A stretch of DNA of 64,000 nucleotides. Origin: Rotaria sp. Silwood1. Lineage: Eukaryota; Rotifera; Eurotatoria; Philodinida; Philodinidae. The first letter of the stretch is position 1. Every line of letters begins with the position of its first letter. Shown here piece by piece: positions 25,576 to 39,077 of the stretch. The notes beneath the pieces are model-generated. The model saw only the letters and a list, made by a program, of their open reading frames with translations. It made no database searches and was not told the origin of the DNA. The stretch covers positions 378,417 to 442,416 of the forward strand of contig CAJNOP010000117.1 in assembly GCA_905250075.1 (NCBI GenBank), given 5' to 3'. A program made the position numbers and the translations under genes.

Positions 25576-25930
25576 TAGGGATCTGAAAAACCACTATTTT
25601 TCAGTCCTGGTCTCGGTCTTAGATAAAAGCTATGTATTGACTGTATATTACGAGTCACTTAGTCAAAAAATCAGACAAGTTATTGCAAAATTTGGATTTT
25701 TGAAGTCAAAACTAAGATCACTGGAGAAATTTTGTCGAGACTGTTAAAGAATTCTGGTTTTTAGATAGCTGATCATAAAAAATAAAAAAAATATCAAAAT
25801 ATCTAGTCTAGTCTAGTTCTTTGTAAAAAAAACTACTGGGACTAGCTTGAAGATATTCGTCCCGGTCCCGGCAAAAAGCAAAATTTTAGTCCCAGTCTCG
25901 GCGGGATCGGAACCATCTTGCAGATCCCTA
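25576..25930. mobile_element. Short MITE-like element with GGTCCCGGTCCCGG motif
   Basis: TAGGGATCTG at 25576-25585 is repeated as an exact inverse, CAGATCCCTA, at 25921-25930, giving a 355-base unit. Inside, near both ends, are C/G-rich words: AGTCCTGGTCTCGGTCTTAG at 25605-25624, and TCCCGGTCCCGG plus GTCTCGGCGGGATCGGAACC near 25858-25915. These stand out in AT-rich DNA. Similar words occur at 3397-3440. There is no coding capacity. It is probably a non-autonomous element; no target duplication was established. Confidence 0.5.
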
Positions 25931-27056
25931 ATCAAGACACCGAGTATCTGGATGCATAGGAGCTCCAGAATTATTTTGTAAAATGTGACAATAATAACAC
26001 ATCTGTAAAGAAGTAACAAAAGATTTAACCCTTTGCTGACGAGTAACATATATATATATGAACGTTTTGCGTTGTCGCACTGATCATAACTTGTACTATG
26101 TTTCGTCGTCACTAAACTATGAAAGTATTCTTTTCTTCCTTTATGTCTCTAATATTACAACGTCATCCTTTGGTACTGTTATATATGTACATATCAAAGG
26201 AAAACTAAGGATGTTTTGATGTACTAGTATATGAAAATATGTGAAATTTTTACACTCGACCCTTTTTAGAGTCCTATGACAATAACCAGTATTCCACAAC
26301 CGTTATTATGCAATAGAGCTTCGGATACTGCTGAAGCTTTAAAATCACAGACTATTAGACTTGAGAGCTTATCACATTTATAGTATGATATAGAGTTTCG
26401 AAATTCTCTAGGACTTCATAAGATTATGCATCGTTCTATTCAACTATACAATTCCAGAATCTTGTAGAGTTCGATGATTCAATCTGAAAAATACTAAAAT
26501 AAATTGATAAAACCAAGTCAATAGAGAAGTTTTTCATCAAAATAAATAAAAACAATAGAATACATTGTACCCAAAGTAAAAAAAAGTGGAGATGCTACAT
26601 TATTGAATAATTGATGATAAGACCATCCATAATTAAAATACGTCAAGCTCTATTCCATTATTTTCGACCATTTAATTTAATGATGATTGTACAGTCCGTA
26701 TGAATCAATTTAAACTAAAAAAGAACTCACATACTTTCAAAATTTTACGTCATATAAAGTAGTCACCAAAAGTCCTGTTATCGAATTAAACGTACATAAA
26801 TTTCAATTCGTTTGCTTGATATTTTGATTATGAGTGAAGCGCGATACACCTTGATTACAAGCAGCAGTTCGAGGTCGACCGACTTTAAAACAAAGCATTT
26901 CTGAGGAAACACACCGAATTTTTCCCAATGGTCCGAAAAAAGGCTTTTTGACACTTTTCTGGTTTTCTACTATTTAAATATGTTAACCTCCATTCTCTTA
27001 TAAAAAACATAAAGATGCTTATGTCTATATCATGTCAGAGATAGGGTACAGCAATT

Positions 27057-27137
27057 CACAGTCATCTTAAGGAGTAGAGAAAGCCTCTCTTGCCTGAGAC
27101 GGCCTCAACATGAGTTTCTACTCCATTGATGACTGTG
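27057..27137. other. 81-base hairpin, pre-miRNA sized
   Basis: The left arm CACAGTCATC-TTAA-GGAGTAGA (from 27057) pairs with the right arm TTTCTACTCC-ATTG-ATGACTGTG (to 27137). About 18-20 base pairs form, interrupted by one small internal loop and one mismatch, with a terminal loop of about 33 bases. Length and shape fit an animal microRNA precursor, but nothing seen proves transcription. A tiny inverted-repeat element is the alternative. Confidence 0.45.
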
Positions 27138-27947
27138 ATCGTGAAATTTTCAAGGAAAAATTAAGTAGAAAATAACATTCACTGGAGAAAATTTTATAAG
27201 AAACGGTTAAAATTAGCCGAAGATATGATTTACCTTTCAATGATTCTCATCACCTCTCATGTGAACATGACGCAAATAATATCTTCATAAATCAAGCAAA
27301 CTAAAGCTGTTTGACATTGAATTTCTATTGGTGATAGAGACATCAGTGATCTGTGCAATTAGAAATCTGAAGCCATAAGATTTAATTTCTTGGTTGAGAT
27401 ATCTTCGTCTGAAGAAAAAAATCTGTGTTGATTGTCTAGCTTCTTCGTATGAAAATCGAACAAGTCATGACTAATTCTTGTGATCCGAGTTGATTGAATT
27501 CTAGTTTTAGTCAAAATATGAGACAAAATGATTAAAGTTTAGGTATATTCTACCTGTTAGCGAGATTTTTGACGGCTACTGTACTGTACGTTGAATAATA
27601 CTTTATCATCCATAAAAAGAACTCATAAGACATATTTCTACAGTTAGTTTACGATTGTTTGGATCGAAATTTCAAATAGTGATCGTAATCATCGCTATAA
27701 TGTTCCCTTCTTGCTTTCCTGTAGAGTGCAATCATTTCCTTGCACTTCATTGGGTGCCATTCTTCTTGTCCTCCTCCCGGTATCCAAGATTGTACAGTCG
27801 ATTATGGCGAAACAAGATGTTCTTGAAATATTTTTTTGCAGACAAAAACAAGTAAGACAGAACCGAAAAAATTCTTGCCATTCTTAATTGCTTGTCGGCA
27901 TAAGAAATCCATCATTCTTTATGTACATATAAAAAAACAACGAAATC

Positions 27948-30900
27948 ATGATTACTGCTTCTCAAGACATTGACTATTTCGTAGAACGTCAGAGATCCAA
28001 ACTTAATAAAGTACCTAATCGACAACAGGGAAATCGACAACAACTAAACCGACAACGTCCAGCAGCGCCACCACCTCCACCCCCTCAATCATTTCCATCC
28101 ACAAATTTCGAAGATCGATTAGACGTTAAAGTTAATCGAATTTTAGACGAACCATCACCTCGTGTTCAATCTCAACAACCTTATTATCCTCCTTCACCAC
28201 GTCCAATTATTAGTAGTCCTTTTTCTGAACAACAAAGAGTTCCTTTAGATTTCGAACAAGAACGACATCATTTGTCAAATGAGAGTGGCAATAATAATGA
28301 ATTCGCTTTTTTTGATCGATTTGGAAATTATGATGAACGACGTGCGCACCTGAAAGATGATTTAAAACGTGAATATAATGAATATTTACGATCTCAACGA
28401 AGTGTCTCCAAAAATAAATCAACATCACAAGCGGCTTCTTCACGTGGAAATACAACTCGACGTGTACAATTTCAACAAGATGGGATGGTTGTTGCACCAT
28501 GGGAAAAAACTGATACGAAAACAGCGAAAAATTTTCCAAATACAAATGATATGTTTTTATCATCATCATCAACAACGGCAAGAGAATATACAACAAATCG
28601 ATCACGATCACGTCTATCACAAGATCATGATGAACAATATATTCGTGATCGTGAAGAATATATTTTAGAATTATATGAACAAATACGTGAATTAGAAGCA
28701 AGGAAAAGACAACTAGAATTGGGTGCGTCTTATATTCTTTTTTTTCAATAATCTATGAACTACAATTTTCCTTATAGAAAGTAGTAATTTTTCTGCTAGT
28801 AATTCATCAAGTGTTACTCGTGCACACTATGCTGAAGATTTAAGTGCATTGAATACATTACTTGCAGAACGATTAAATCAACGTAATGCAATTGATCTTG
28901 AACTTGCTCGAATACTTAATCGTCCACCTGTTTCTACAACTCCAACACAAATTATTACAGGTGGTGTACCGCCTTTGAATATGTCATTTGACTCAGCAAA
29001 TCAACAAAATAATGATGATCGTTATCGACAACAATATCGTAATGATAACCGATCAAAACGAAATAATGACAATGGTTTTCAAATCGGTCATGAGATTGAT
29101 AAAGAAGCTGAACAAGCAGCAAAAAAACGTTATCAACAAGAACTTCAAGCACAAATGCGTGAAAAACAAATGAGAAAAGCACAAGCTAAACAAGAAAAAG
29201 ATGAATATGAAAGAAAATTAGAAGTAGAAATAAATCGTTATAATTATTTTGGTCGAAGTGGTGGTGGTGCACCGATGCGTGATAAAGATGGTAATGTGAT
29301 AGCTAATCTAGGTGATCTAAGAAACCCACAACAACAACAACAATATCAAACACCTCGAACACAACAACCATATGCAACTGCTGATGATAAAATATATTCG
29401 TTAGGAGTGGGTCCAAGTTCAATTACTAATGCACCTTTTTATAATGGAGAACCACAAAATCCATTAAGCTCGGTAATTCAATATTCTATAGATTGTAACA
29501 GATGTATCCTTGGAAGTAAAGTTTACTATAGATTACTATAAATAGACAATCAATATTAACCCATTATTCCCTACATAGTAATTCAAGCTTTTGTAAATCT
29601 GATACAGTTCGACGAACAAACGTCGTAAGAAGCTCAGAGTTGTCTTATTTTGTAGAAAACAATTTGCTCTATCAGTTCGAATGATGTGAGAAAGGTTTAT
29701 GCTCGAGTTGTACGTGCTGGAAAACTAAAAGTTTGGTGTACTAGAAAACCTATTGTGACCATCCTTTGTTTAATCATCTTTGTTCTATCTAACTTTTGTG
29801 AAATTTTCGAATAGTATTAATAGCAGTAATAAACATTATCATCATTATACATCATGCAATTCACTTCGGTCATATATCGTGTTAATTGATAGAAAAACAT
29901 TTATGTAAATTATTTTTTTGCGAAAATGGAGCAACACAAAACAAAATATTTTCTGATCGATCGATAGTTTATGAAGCATACTACAAAACATGTTACCAAA
30001 AGTTTTTAATTCTATACTATCTTTATTGTCTGTAATCGTTGTATCAATGATTACTTCAATGATTAGGAGAGCATTTAAAAGGTTAACAATGACGAAAGAT
30101 GATTATTAAATAACAAACAAGAAAGTTATTTTTTTTTCTCTTACTTTACATTGACTCTAACATATTCGATTGAATGAATTGTTTTTAGGGTCGTTCTGGT
30201 TCGCCAAATCATACTCGTGGTGCTGTTAGTAATGGTATATTTGGTACAATTAAAACTGAAGAACAAATAATGCGTGAAGAAAAATATAAACAAGATTTAA
30301 AAAAACAAATCGATGAAAAACGCCAACGAAATGCTGAAGAATTAGCTCGACGTCGAGCTGAAGAAGAACGTGAACTTGCTAAACATGCCGAATGGCAACA
30401 ACAAATGGAAAAACAAATGGCTGATGAAGCAGCAAGAAAACAAGAAAAAGAAGCACAAGAACATCAACATCAACAACGTTTACAAGAAGAATTAGAACGA
30501 CAAAGAAAACAAGAAGAAATTATGATGAAACGAAGTGAACTTTTTATAATTATATATTTCTTTTAATAATAATAATTATTATTATTATCTTTCATTTTAG
30601 AACCAAAACGACAAGATAAACCAATGACACCAAATAATGATGAAAATGATGCTGATAGACAAAATTCTTATGATGAACAACAACATGAAGAACCTGTTTA
30701 TCGAAGTTCATCACCACCAGTACCAACGTTAAAAAATAAAGATAAAAAACGAAAACCAAATAATACTGTACGACATCAAGCATTTGATGATACAAATCAA
30801 CAACTACCACCTATCAATGATAATGATGAACTTACTCAACCACCAATCGATGATAATGATGGACAAGGCCAACAAACTTATCGAAAACCACCAACACCAA

Positions 30901-33257
30901 AACAACCAGGTTAGATATTGAATCTTATAAATCTATCTATTGCTATGTCTTGCTGCTTCTGCTTCCATAGATGTACCACCAGCACGAAAAAAACCACCCC
31001 GTAAGTCGTTGTGTTATTAATCAGATGTGATACTGACTAATATTAACACAACATCAAATTGATATTAGTGATAAACTTTAGAGATTTTGTACTCCTTTAA
31101 TTTCATTATATTCTATGTCGGATTCTATCCTAGTCATTTGTCAGGATAAAACGACATATTTGTTGTATACTTTTTCTCATTTTACAATTCGTTTTCTTCA
31201 ATCAATTACTCATTTCTTATTTGAAGTTCATCGTTTGCGATGCGTTGTCAAATATTCAATATCTAAAGTTTTTCTCTTCAGTGTTTTATTCAACATAAAC
31301 GCTCCTCTGAAAATCGGTTTGGTGTTCCCAATGTTCGTGATTTATGTATCACATACTATGTCTCTGAGTTCTTTATTATCATAGTTGTCTGACTATTCAT
31401 CCTCGAAAACATAACTACATCGATTGGAACTTATTCATAGGAAAAAAAATTTCCTAAATTTTGATAATTTTTGACACTTTACACAAAAACAGTTTTTACG
31501 TATAACCTAAAAGCGTTTGTTGAGATACAAAATTTATTAAAACTGGTACTATAGTTTATACGATTATTTCGTTCTTTTTCTGAGAATCAGTCGAAGATGA
31601 TTTATTATAATACCAAGAGATGAGGTCATACTTTACTATTATCTAGAATAAAAAGATTATTTTATATTTATGATCAATGATTATTCGTATGATCAAATGT
31701 TAATCAAAAAAAGTATTTATTATATATAAAACGTTAGTCACGCATATGAGTAAAGTTCTTCAACAGATTAATCGCTTTTCACACGAAACTTTGTGCATTA
31801 TATAAGCCCTGATGAACGATGAATGCCCTGAAAACAGTTCGAGCTCTCAGCTTATTGATGCGAGAATACTGTATTTTTACGATATTTTTCAGGTTAATGT
31901 TTCGGTCCCGCTCAGGAGCACCAGGAAAACTGGTTTTTTTTTCAAGTTTCGACTTGTGTCCTTTACATTTCTCAAATATATCGACATATTCAATGTTCTT
32001 ATATTATGATAGAAGCAAATCTAAAGATCTGAAACTTTCACAACAAACTATTCTCATTAAGATCTGTCTCTATACAGAGTATCAAGTTGGAATTCAAAAC
32101 TCAGTATTCCTGTCCGAGCTACGGCATTCATTTAAAAAACCCTAAAAATATAGTATCCTCGCACCAACATATTAAGAGCCTGAACTTATTTCAAGGTATT
32201 CATAGCTGATGATGAGCTACATGATATATGTAACCTTGATTCTACAGTGATTAAAGATTCCTCTTCCAATTACTCCCTACTGTTTCGTGGATAAATCTTT
32301 GCTAAAAAAAGCCTCTTCATGAATCATAAAATCAATAGTAATGAGATTAGTAAAGTCCGTATCTCAACACTCGAATACATTTTTTCATTTTAATTAATAT
32401 ATTTATAATTATCCTAAACTATTAATTTTATTTAGAAACAAATCGATCTCGTCCTCAAGCAAATTACAATACTAATTATCCATTGCGTACAAATTCAACT
32501 GCTTCTCTTCGATCGGATGGTTCAGATTCTGAAGTACTTCATCGTCTTGAACATTTAAAACGACAATTAAAAGATAAAGAAGCACGTCTAAAACAACATG
32601 CTAAATCTGAACCTGCTCTTTTATCCGATATAGAAGAACAAACAAGAGTTTCTTATCTACCACCATCTCAATCACCTTTATTACGTAAACAAAGTCCAGG
32701 ATATCTATTGAATACAACACAAATTCCTTATCGACATGCACCATCAACACATGATAAATTACTTCGTGTTCTTCAAACAGATGATGATGATGAATTTAAA
32801 CCAAGTTATTTTCGTGATGATTCAATTTTAATGCGTGGTGGTGGAGGTGGCGGTATAACTGGTGGAGAATATATTTCACCATCAAAACGTGTTGATTTAG
32901 TTGATGGTATGTTTGTTACAGATATAGAAGATGCTGCTAGACGAAGACGATATGGTATTGATCCACCAAGTTTTTTTGATCCAAATGATCCAACAAGTAT
33001 GGCTAGTCTTGAATTAAATGTAAGTAAAAATAGTTCGAAAAATTAAAAATAAAAATATGTCTTTTGTTCTTTTTTTTTTTGTTAAATAGAGAATTGCTGA
33101 AAAAAATGAACATCGTTTGAAAAAATTACGTGATCTCGAAAAAGATGATACATCTTTATTAGACAGTAATGAAGTACTTGAACGTTTTCAACAAAGACAA
33201 CGATTACAAAGACGTGGCAGTCAAACAACTTTACAAGATGATGCTTGGCTTAAATAA
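27948..33257 (+). CDS. CSPP1: CSPP1-like centrosome/spindle-pole protein, 968 aa
   Basis: Seven exons: 27948-28722, 28778-29472, 30189-30534, 30601-30909, 30971-31000, 32436-33019, 33090-33257; all in frame. The protein is charged, Gln/Arg/Glu-rich and largely coiled coil (strongest about 280-420 and 490-605). Features shared with CSPP1: an N-terminal YFVERQRSKL, blocks like LKDDLKREYNEYLRSQ, a GRSGGGAPMRDKDGNVIANL segment (GGGAP-(L/M)RD in the family), and a C-terminal LQDDAWLK like the vertebrate DD-(S/T)-WL ending. CSPP1 binds microtubules inside the lumen and supports centrosomes, spindle poles and primary cilia. Pro-rich (PPPPPP) and Gly-rich (about 855) patches are extra. Exon 5 is only 30 bases. 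Introns 2 (716 bases) and 5 (1435 bases) are long and hold no gene. Confidence 0.82.
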
Positions 33258-33724
33258 AAACTTTCTTATTTTCTTATTTTTATATTTTCTTTTTTGACAG
33301 AAACAAAAAAAAATTTATTTTTTTCTCGTGCCTAACCCTTTTTTCATGTAGCATGTATACCATAACGTGCGCCTATTACTGTTCACTTTTTTTTAAATCA
33401 AAAGAAGAGAAACAATGGAATGAAATTATAGTATCTATTGTTCAAATTATTTTTGATATAATCTCATATTTTTAAAATTGCTCTGCATTTTCAATGATCA
33501 TTTGTCTATAGATAACAGATAATAAAATGATATTAGTAACCTATTCTCATATTATAAAATTATGAATTGCTTGATACACTAGAAAAATTTTTCGGCTGAT
33601 ACTTGTAAAGTTCAGTTATTAAATGTAACTGTTCTTTGATAAAGTTTGAACATATTTATGATTATTTGGGTAATTTCAGTCTGTGAACATTAAGATTTTA
33701 CATGTAAGTACACTTTTTATATCA

Positions 33725-33790
33725 ATAGCAAAACACAATATAGAGTAAAACTAGCTTGACTCACGGCCATCTAAACCCAGCTTACGTTCC
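33725..33790 (-). rRNA. Diverged fragment of 28S rRNA
   Basis: On the minus strand this reads GGAACGTAAGCTGGGTTTAG, then ATGGCCGTGAGTCAAGCTAG, then TTTTACTCTA. It matches the universally conserved 3' part of 28S rRNA (GGAACGTGAGCTGGGTTTAG, then ACCGTCGTGAGACAGGTTAG, then TTTTACCCTA, from memory) at roughly four bases in five. Homology stops sharply on both sides. It is a relic, not a functional rRNA. Confidence 0.6.
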
Positions 33791-35127
33791 ATATCAGGGA
33801 ACGAAGAAGCTAATGCTGTGAAAAATCTGTTTCACATTAAAAGAATACGAACTCATACTAAAAATGATATGTAACTAATCTGCAAGAAATAACACAATAA
33901 AACAATGTATAATACATAAGCGGTTGAAATTTCGCGCATAATTCTAAATATCTCTAAGTATTATTATAAAACATTTGCACTTAAATTATAGTTCTGAGGA
34001 GCACTAGATAAGAAAACTTTTCTAATGTTCAATGTACTTGACAAATGAATAATTAAATGTTTTGTTAATTATTCTTAATGGATCAAAATATTGTTTAGTT
34101 AACATCCAAATTAGTTTAAGATAAAAAAGACAGACGATTCTCTCAACAGAACGATCAACAGCGGTTCTTATGGAAGCATTATTCTTTTAATAGAAACTAT
34201 TTCTTTCAGTTCATCAACATTTTTGAGCGTAATATTTTCACACCGAATTTTCCGTGGATTTGGGTAGGAATTTTTCTTCCTGAAGCACATTCACACTCGA
34301 CTCTATCTGAAACGGTGTGAGTCTGAGTCGTGTTCGAACCAGCACGACAGTAACTAATGTAACAAGTAACCGTCAGTTATGCCCATAATCTTGTCCGATC
34401 ACCGCTATGATGGTCTGAGAAATGTGGAAGGCGTGCTAGTGACTGAGCCTAAATAAACGAAAAAAGCATCTTGTGTCTTTGAAGCGGCTATAAAGGTGAA
34501 TTTAAAGATTTTATTGAAACTATTATGCCTATGTATTGGGTCCGAATTTCGATCGGACTCAAGAATTTTAATCGAGCAGGTCCAGGTTTGAGCTTGGCTC
34601 TAAACAACGTTATGAAGATATGACCAAATCGAGACAGGGTTTAAAAGGCATTTGATAAATCACTTCTGTGTCCCAACCCGAAGATTTTGCACCGAAGAGG
34701 CTCTAATTGCGCCGACATCCGTACCTCGCAAAGTCGTTGGTGCGATAGTATCAACAAGAAAATGTTATGAATGAAATTGTTGTGTCACGATTTTTCTCCT
34801 AAATTTTGTACTCTTACTCTAAAAGCAAACATACCTAAATTGTATTGTAATGCTAATTTCATAATGTATACCGAAAACTTATTCCGTACTCTAAATCCAT
34901 TATACTAATGAGCTTGATCCACCACATTGTTATGGTAAAGTTTAAATGTTTCTGAAGTTTTCTGCTGAAATGTATGCCATTATAAAGATTCGTGGCGATT
35001 TTATTGATATAGATTCAATTGCAACGAATATGGTTTGAAATTTGATCTTTATTTTGATAACTCTGAAAACGAAGTATTGCATAATATTTTGATCATCATA
35101 TTAAAATTAAATTTATCTATACATTAC

Positions 35128-35560
35128 GGAATCAATAATTCTTTTGTATTTTTCAAAAATAACATAATGATGATTTGAACTAAGATCAATCGTTTGGACA
35201 AGTGCTTGAGGTAAATTAAATATAGTTGGTGTTTTATAGTTTTCGACTAATTACTAGAGAACAAAAATTATCATTTAGTTAAAGGAGATAACAATAATTA
35301 CATAATAAACATAGCAATATCATTCTTTTTCTTTTTGTTTACATCATGACATAACCATAGGTAACATATCCATGTCTACTGGAAGTTTCTTGTTTATGTT
35401 AAAGATTTTGGATAGATGGCGTTTTCTTTAACTTCGATAATTTTATCATCCGGATTTTCAATTAATTCTCAATGTTTGAATATATTTGAATAATCAAATG
35501 TTTGTTTGTTATCGCTAATTCGACAAATGAAAATGTTTTTCTCTTTGAACTTTATTATGA
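35128..35560 (-). pseudogene. Decayed coding relic, product unknown
   Basis: Minus-strand frames read like protein but are broken. Near 35540-35400: ISDNKQTFDYSNIFKH, an in-frame stop, then ENPDDKIIEVKENAIYPKSL and another stop. Near 35400-35360, in a shifted frame: INKKLPVDMDMLPMVM. Near 35250-35128: VENYKTPTIFNLPQALVQTI continuing to FEKYKRIIDSVM. Two nonsense codons and one or two frameshifts are needed to link them, so the gene is dead. I do not recognise the family. Confidence 0.4.
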
Positions 35561-38500
35561 TAATAAGTTGGATTACTCAACACTTATATTTACACATAAA
35601 AAATTCATCGTAAAATTTTTATTTCTCTCATAGATTCTTTTCCGTTCATAAACTGAAGTTTGTTGATTTTTTATAATATGGAATTATCATCAACGAAAAT
35701 GACGAAAACATTCAGGATGTGGGCAAATGACACAGTAAAAAAGGAGACCGATAAAAGTGATTTTCTTGGAAAAAGGAACTCTTACGATGCGTGCTTCTCT
35801 CTGCATCAAAATTTTCGTTTTCCTTTCTCTATTTTCAATCGACGGTTTAGTGCAAATCTTTAAAGCGGCACATTTCATTGCAATGAATACAAAAATTGAC
35901 CATATATCAGGGAAAAATGCTTGCAGCTCTGTTGTTACATATTGATACAGTATCCCTCGAACTGTATGAGATTATCCAAAAACCATCATAGCAGAATTGA
36001 TCGATACGATGAATATTCGAAGTGAACATTGGTAATGTTTCGTTAAAAGTTTTTCATTAAATTATTGTTTCTTTTGAATAATCTAATCTGTCAAACATTC
36101 ATCAAGACACCAATCGCAAATGAATAGCGAAGAAATCGATCTGTTATCCATATCGATTCGTTGACAAAAACTCCAGCAAGAACCTCTGTTATATTCAATG
36201 GTGGATCAATAGAAGATTGCAGTGAACTGTAAAGAAGCACTAACCGAGACAAAGATCACTTCTATCTCATTGAAATCAAAAAAAAAGTAATGACCATTCG
36301 ACAGAGGATTGAATCTGTTTCTCATTAATCGGCATGCTCGATAATTGAACTATAATGTTCCAAGCAACGTACTTTTGGCTCATTTTAAAATATTATCGAC
36401 AATGAATTATCGCCTTCCTTCACGTTTCTTTTTTAGATATATAGGATTCGTTGATCATAAAAATATCCTATTCTAATTTTATAACTATCGATCCTCATTA
36501 TCATTAGATATATTCAAGTCATTTTGTTTCATCAGCATGGATCGATTTCTTGCAAAATTTTAATCATACCTTTGCATATATATACTTAGATTATCAATTC
36601 AATAGTGTTTGTCAATTTGAATTGGTATCCAGTTTATGCTTTATTTATTGTACAAAATATTTTTCTGAAACATTATTATTAAACAATGTTGAAAGAAAGA
36701 GTAAGAAAAGTTCTTAAGTACTATTGCATTCACCATGGACATGACAAAAACTTTTTGAAACATCTCTGTCATATACCTGAATGAAATCTATCGAATATTC
36801 AATAGGATTAGTTGATTACATTATACTGCATATGTCTCATCACAGACATATCTAATATTGACATGCTATTTTGAATTATTGAATATCGGTTTGTTCGATT
36901 TTATTAGGAACAAGAAAAAACTGCTTTTAATGAAAAAGCAGAACTAGCAACTTTTAATCCTAGTTCGTGATTCGATCTCAAACTTAACAAGAAGTGGACG
37001 ACATGGTTGCCTGTATCATTCGGCACGATGTTTATTCGACTATACTATCATGATGGATATATACTAGTGTAGGTATCCTATCAACAATAAAATCGATATA
37101 TAGCTAGTGATGTTCGGTCCAGAAATCCTAGGTTCCTAAAGATCCGAAAGATTGATGCTTAATTTCATAGTAAAGAATAAATGTTGGGATGTTTTTCAGC
37201 TGCAATTTCAATGAATTCATTCCTCTTCTATAATATTTTTATACATACCTTCAAGTGTTCTATATTAACATACTAATAAAAAATTCAACTCAAACATTAT
37301 TAGATGATTTTACTCAATTTGCATTTCATTTTGTTTAGATTGAAAGAATCATCTAATTAAATAGTTTTATAATGTTATCGAATGTTAGTGTCTGAATTTA
37401 AGGAGCTTTTTTGATTTCATACTGTAACAAAAGTTTATCAAAATTTCAACAGTTTTTTTCTCCTTTGAACAGTACAAAAGAGAATAGTTTAATTAGTAAC
37501 ATAATGAGATCGATGGTAAATTTTGAGTGAAACTCTTTGAAGAACTATTATATCGGGTGGCTCATGAATAAATTAGGAGGCGAGAAAAAATTGCGATATG
37601 TTTACTTCAATGCAATCAAATGCGCTGAGTTTTTGGTCGATGTTAGAAGACTATTTAAAATCTTTTTTTTCTGACGGATAACGTAAGCCAACTCTATTGC
37701 TAAGTATTATTGGTGACACTATTGAAATGATTTTATCTAGTCTTAAGTATGGAAAACACATCTGAACCTGCCCATAGATCATTTTCAGTTGTTATCTTAC
37801 GAAGAAACATTTTCAACTGATCAATTGCTTTCTCTTCCGAAGCTAATGGATTAAGATTTATCAGCAATGCTGATTTGAAAAATGAACATGCAAAACCTTG
37901 TTAGGTTTTTCTATGCTGGCGTTGCAGACTAATAGACTCATTGCCAAATTTTTTTTTTACTCAAATCAGAGATGGAAGCGATATCCGTATGCCCAATTAA
38001 TTTTTTTTACTCGTAGCATCTCATAAAAAAAAATATATTGAAACTTTCTTCAAACTTGACTATATAAAATATTCCTATTCAAAGATAGAATGATATGAGA
38101 ACGTAGCAGTTCAGTGTCGTTAGGGATTTCAGATCAGCTGGAACTGGTCGTGAAAAATCCAGATTATTTCTATCTCTGATTTTAAGTGCAACAAACTTTT
38201 ATGATTCTCATTATATTGATTAAGATTAATGACTCTTCTAAACGTATCAGTTACTATGTTATTCTTAATACAGATTATTAATGTCTTAAACTTACCAGCT
38301 TTGCAATATAACTTATAAAGTATGAAATGTTTTAACTCTTTGAGTACCAATGCTCAACTATGATAGTTTGAGTTTTTGAAATTCGTATGACCATTTTTAT
38401 CAGTCAATGCCTATCATCCAACAAATTTAAACTTCTATCATTGCATTGTTTGTAAGATATAAACCGTTCATTTCTTTATATGCGTCATAATTGTATCAAA

Positions 38501-39077
38501 ATATAATAATAACATTGTAGGGAGTAAATATCCATACGTTAAATATTTTCAAGCAGACTTCACATTGACTATCAATCTCAAATTATTTAATTTATTTAAT
38601 ATTTTTTTTTTCATTTTCGATTTAATAACATATTTGAGGTAAATTGATAAAACTATATTGTCTCATCTAGATATGTCTTGTGTGTTCGCCAGTTACTCAA
38701 AAATTAAGAAACTCTAAAAAATTTATTACGTCTTGACTTAGACACTCATTTTGTGCCTTGTCATGCCCATATTTTTACTCATTACTAATCATATATTATG
38801 TTTATTTTCTTATCTCCTTAATGACGTAAGTATTTCTAATATATTTTCTCTCATGTAACGCTTCATTGATTTTAATAAGTACATTTTATTCTTATTCGCT
38901 TATATTTTACTCTTATCAAATCGAACGAGTGTTTACGAGCATAGCAAACAACAAGAAAGAAAAATAGGCGACAAAATAAATGAAAATCGATCATGCATGC
39001 ATTTATTGATAAATATTTTGAATTATCACAAATATATTATACTATCTTGAAAGAACACACACAAGAAGAATATAATA

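Larger units (their letters stand above)
24514..27947. other. Intergenic with a small inverted-repeat element and a hairpin
   Basis: No gene is recognised in this 3.4 kb. It contains the element at 25576-25930 and the hairpin at 27057-27137, listed separately. A run of alternating TA lies near 26050. The open frame at 27655-27855 begins with a hydrophobic stretch but has no family match. The end of the region should hold the promoter of the CSPP1-like gene. Confidence 0.5.
33258..39077. other. Gene-poor 5.8 kb region
   Basis: No intact gene. It holds a diverged 28S rRNA fragment (33725-33790) and a coding relic on the minus strand (35128-35560), both listed. Around 34250-34770 the base composition is less AT-rich than elsewhere, with words such as GGTCCGAATTTCGATCGGAC near 34540, but I cannot assign it. 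The plus-strand frame from 35787 starts with a hydrophobic stretch and ends after about 50 codons; no family was recognised. The last few hundred bases precede the PDZ gene and should carry its promoter. Confidence 0.5.

Noticed and set aside
25813-26112. 99-codon minus-strand frame with repeated Gly-Thr
   Set aside because: The Gly-Thr part is the GGTCCCGG motif of a mobile element, not protein coding.
26840-26890. CAGTTCGAGGTCGACC, another T-arm-like string
   Set aside because: No cloverleaf could be built around it.
28210-29182. Long antisense frames (up to 163 codons) opposite the CSPP1-like exons
   Set aside because: Tyr/His/Leu-rich shadows of Gln- and Asp-rich sense codons; no independent support.
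34331-34352. Hairpin GTCGTG-TTCGAACCAG-CACGAC resembling a tRNA T-arm
   Set aside because: No acceptor, D or anticodon stems can be fitted upstream, so it is not a tRNA.
35787-35945. Short plus-strand frame beginning with a signal-peptide-like hydrophobic run
   Set aside because: About 52 codons, no family, and no convincing exon to join; such runs are common in T-rich DNA.
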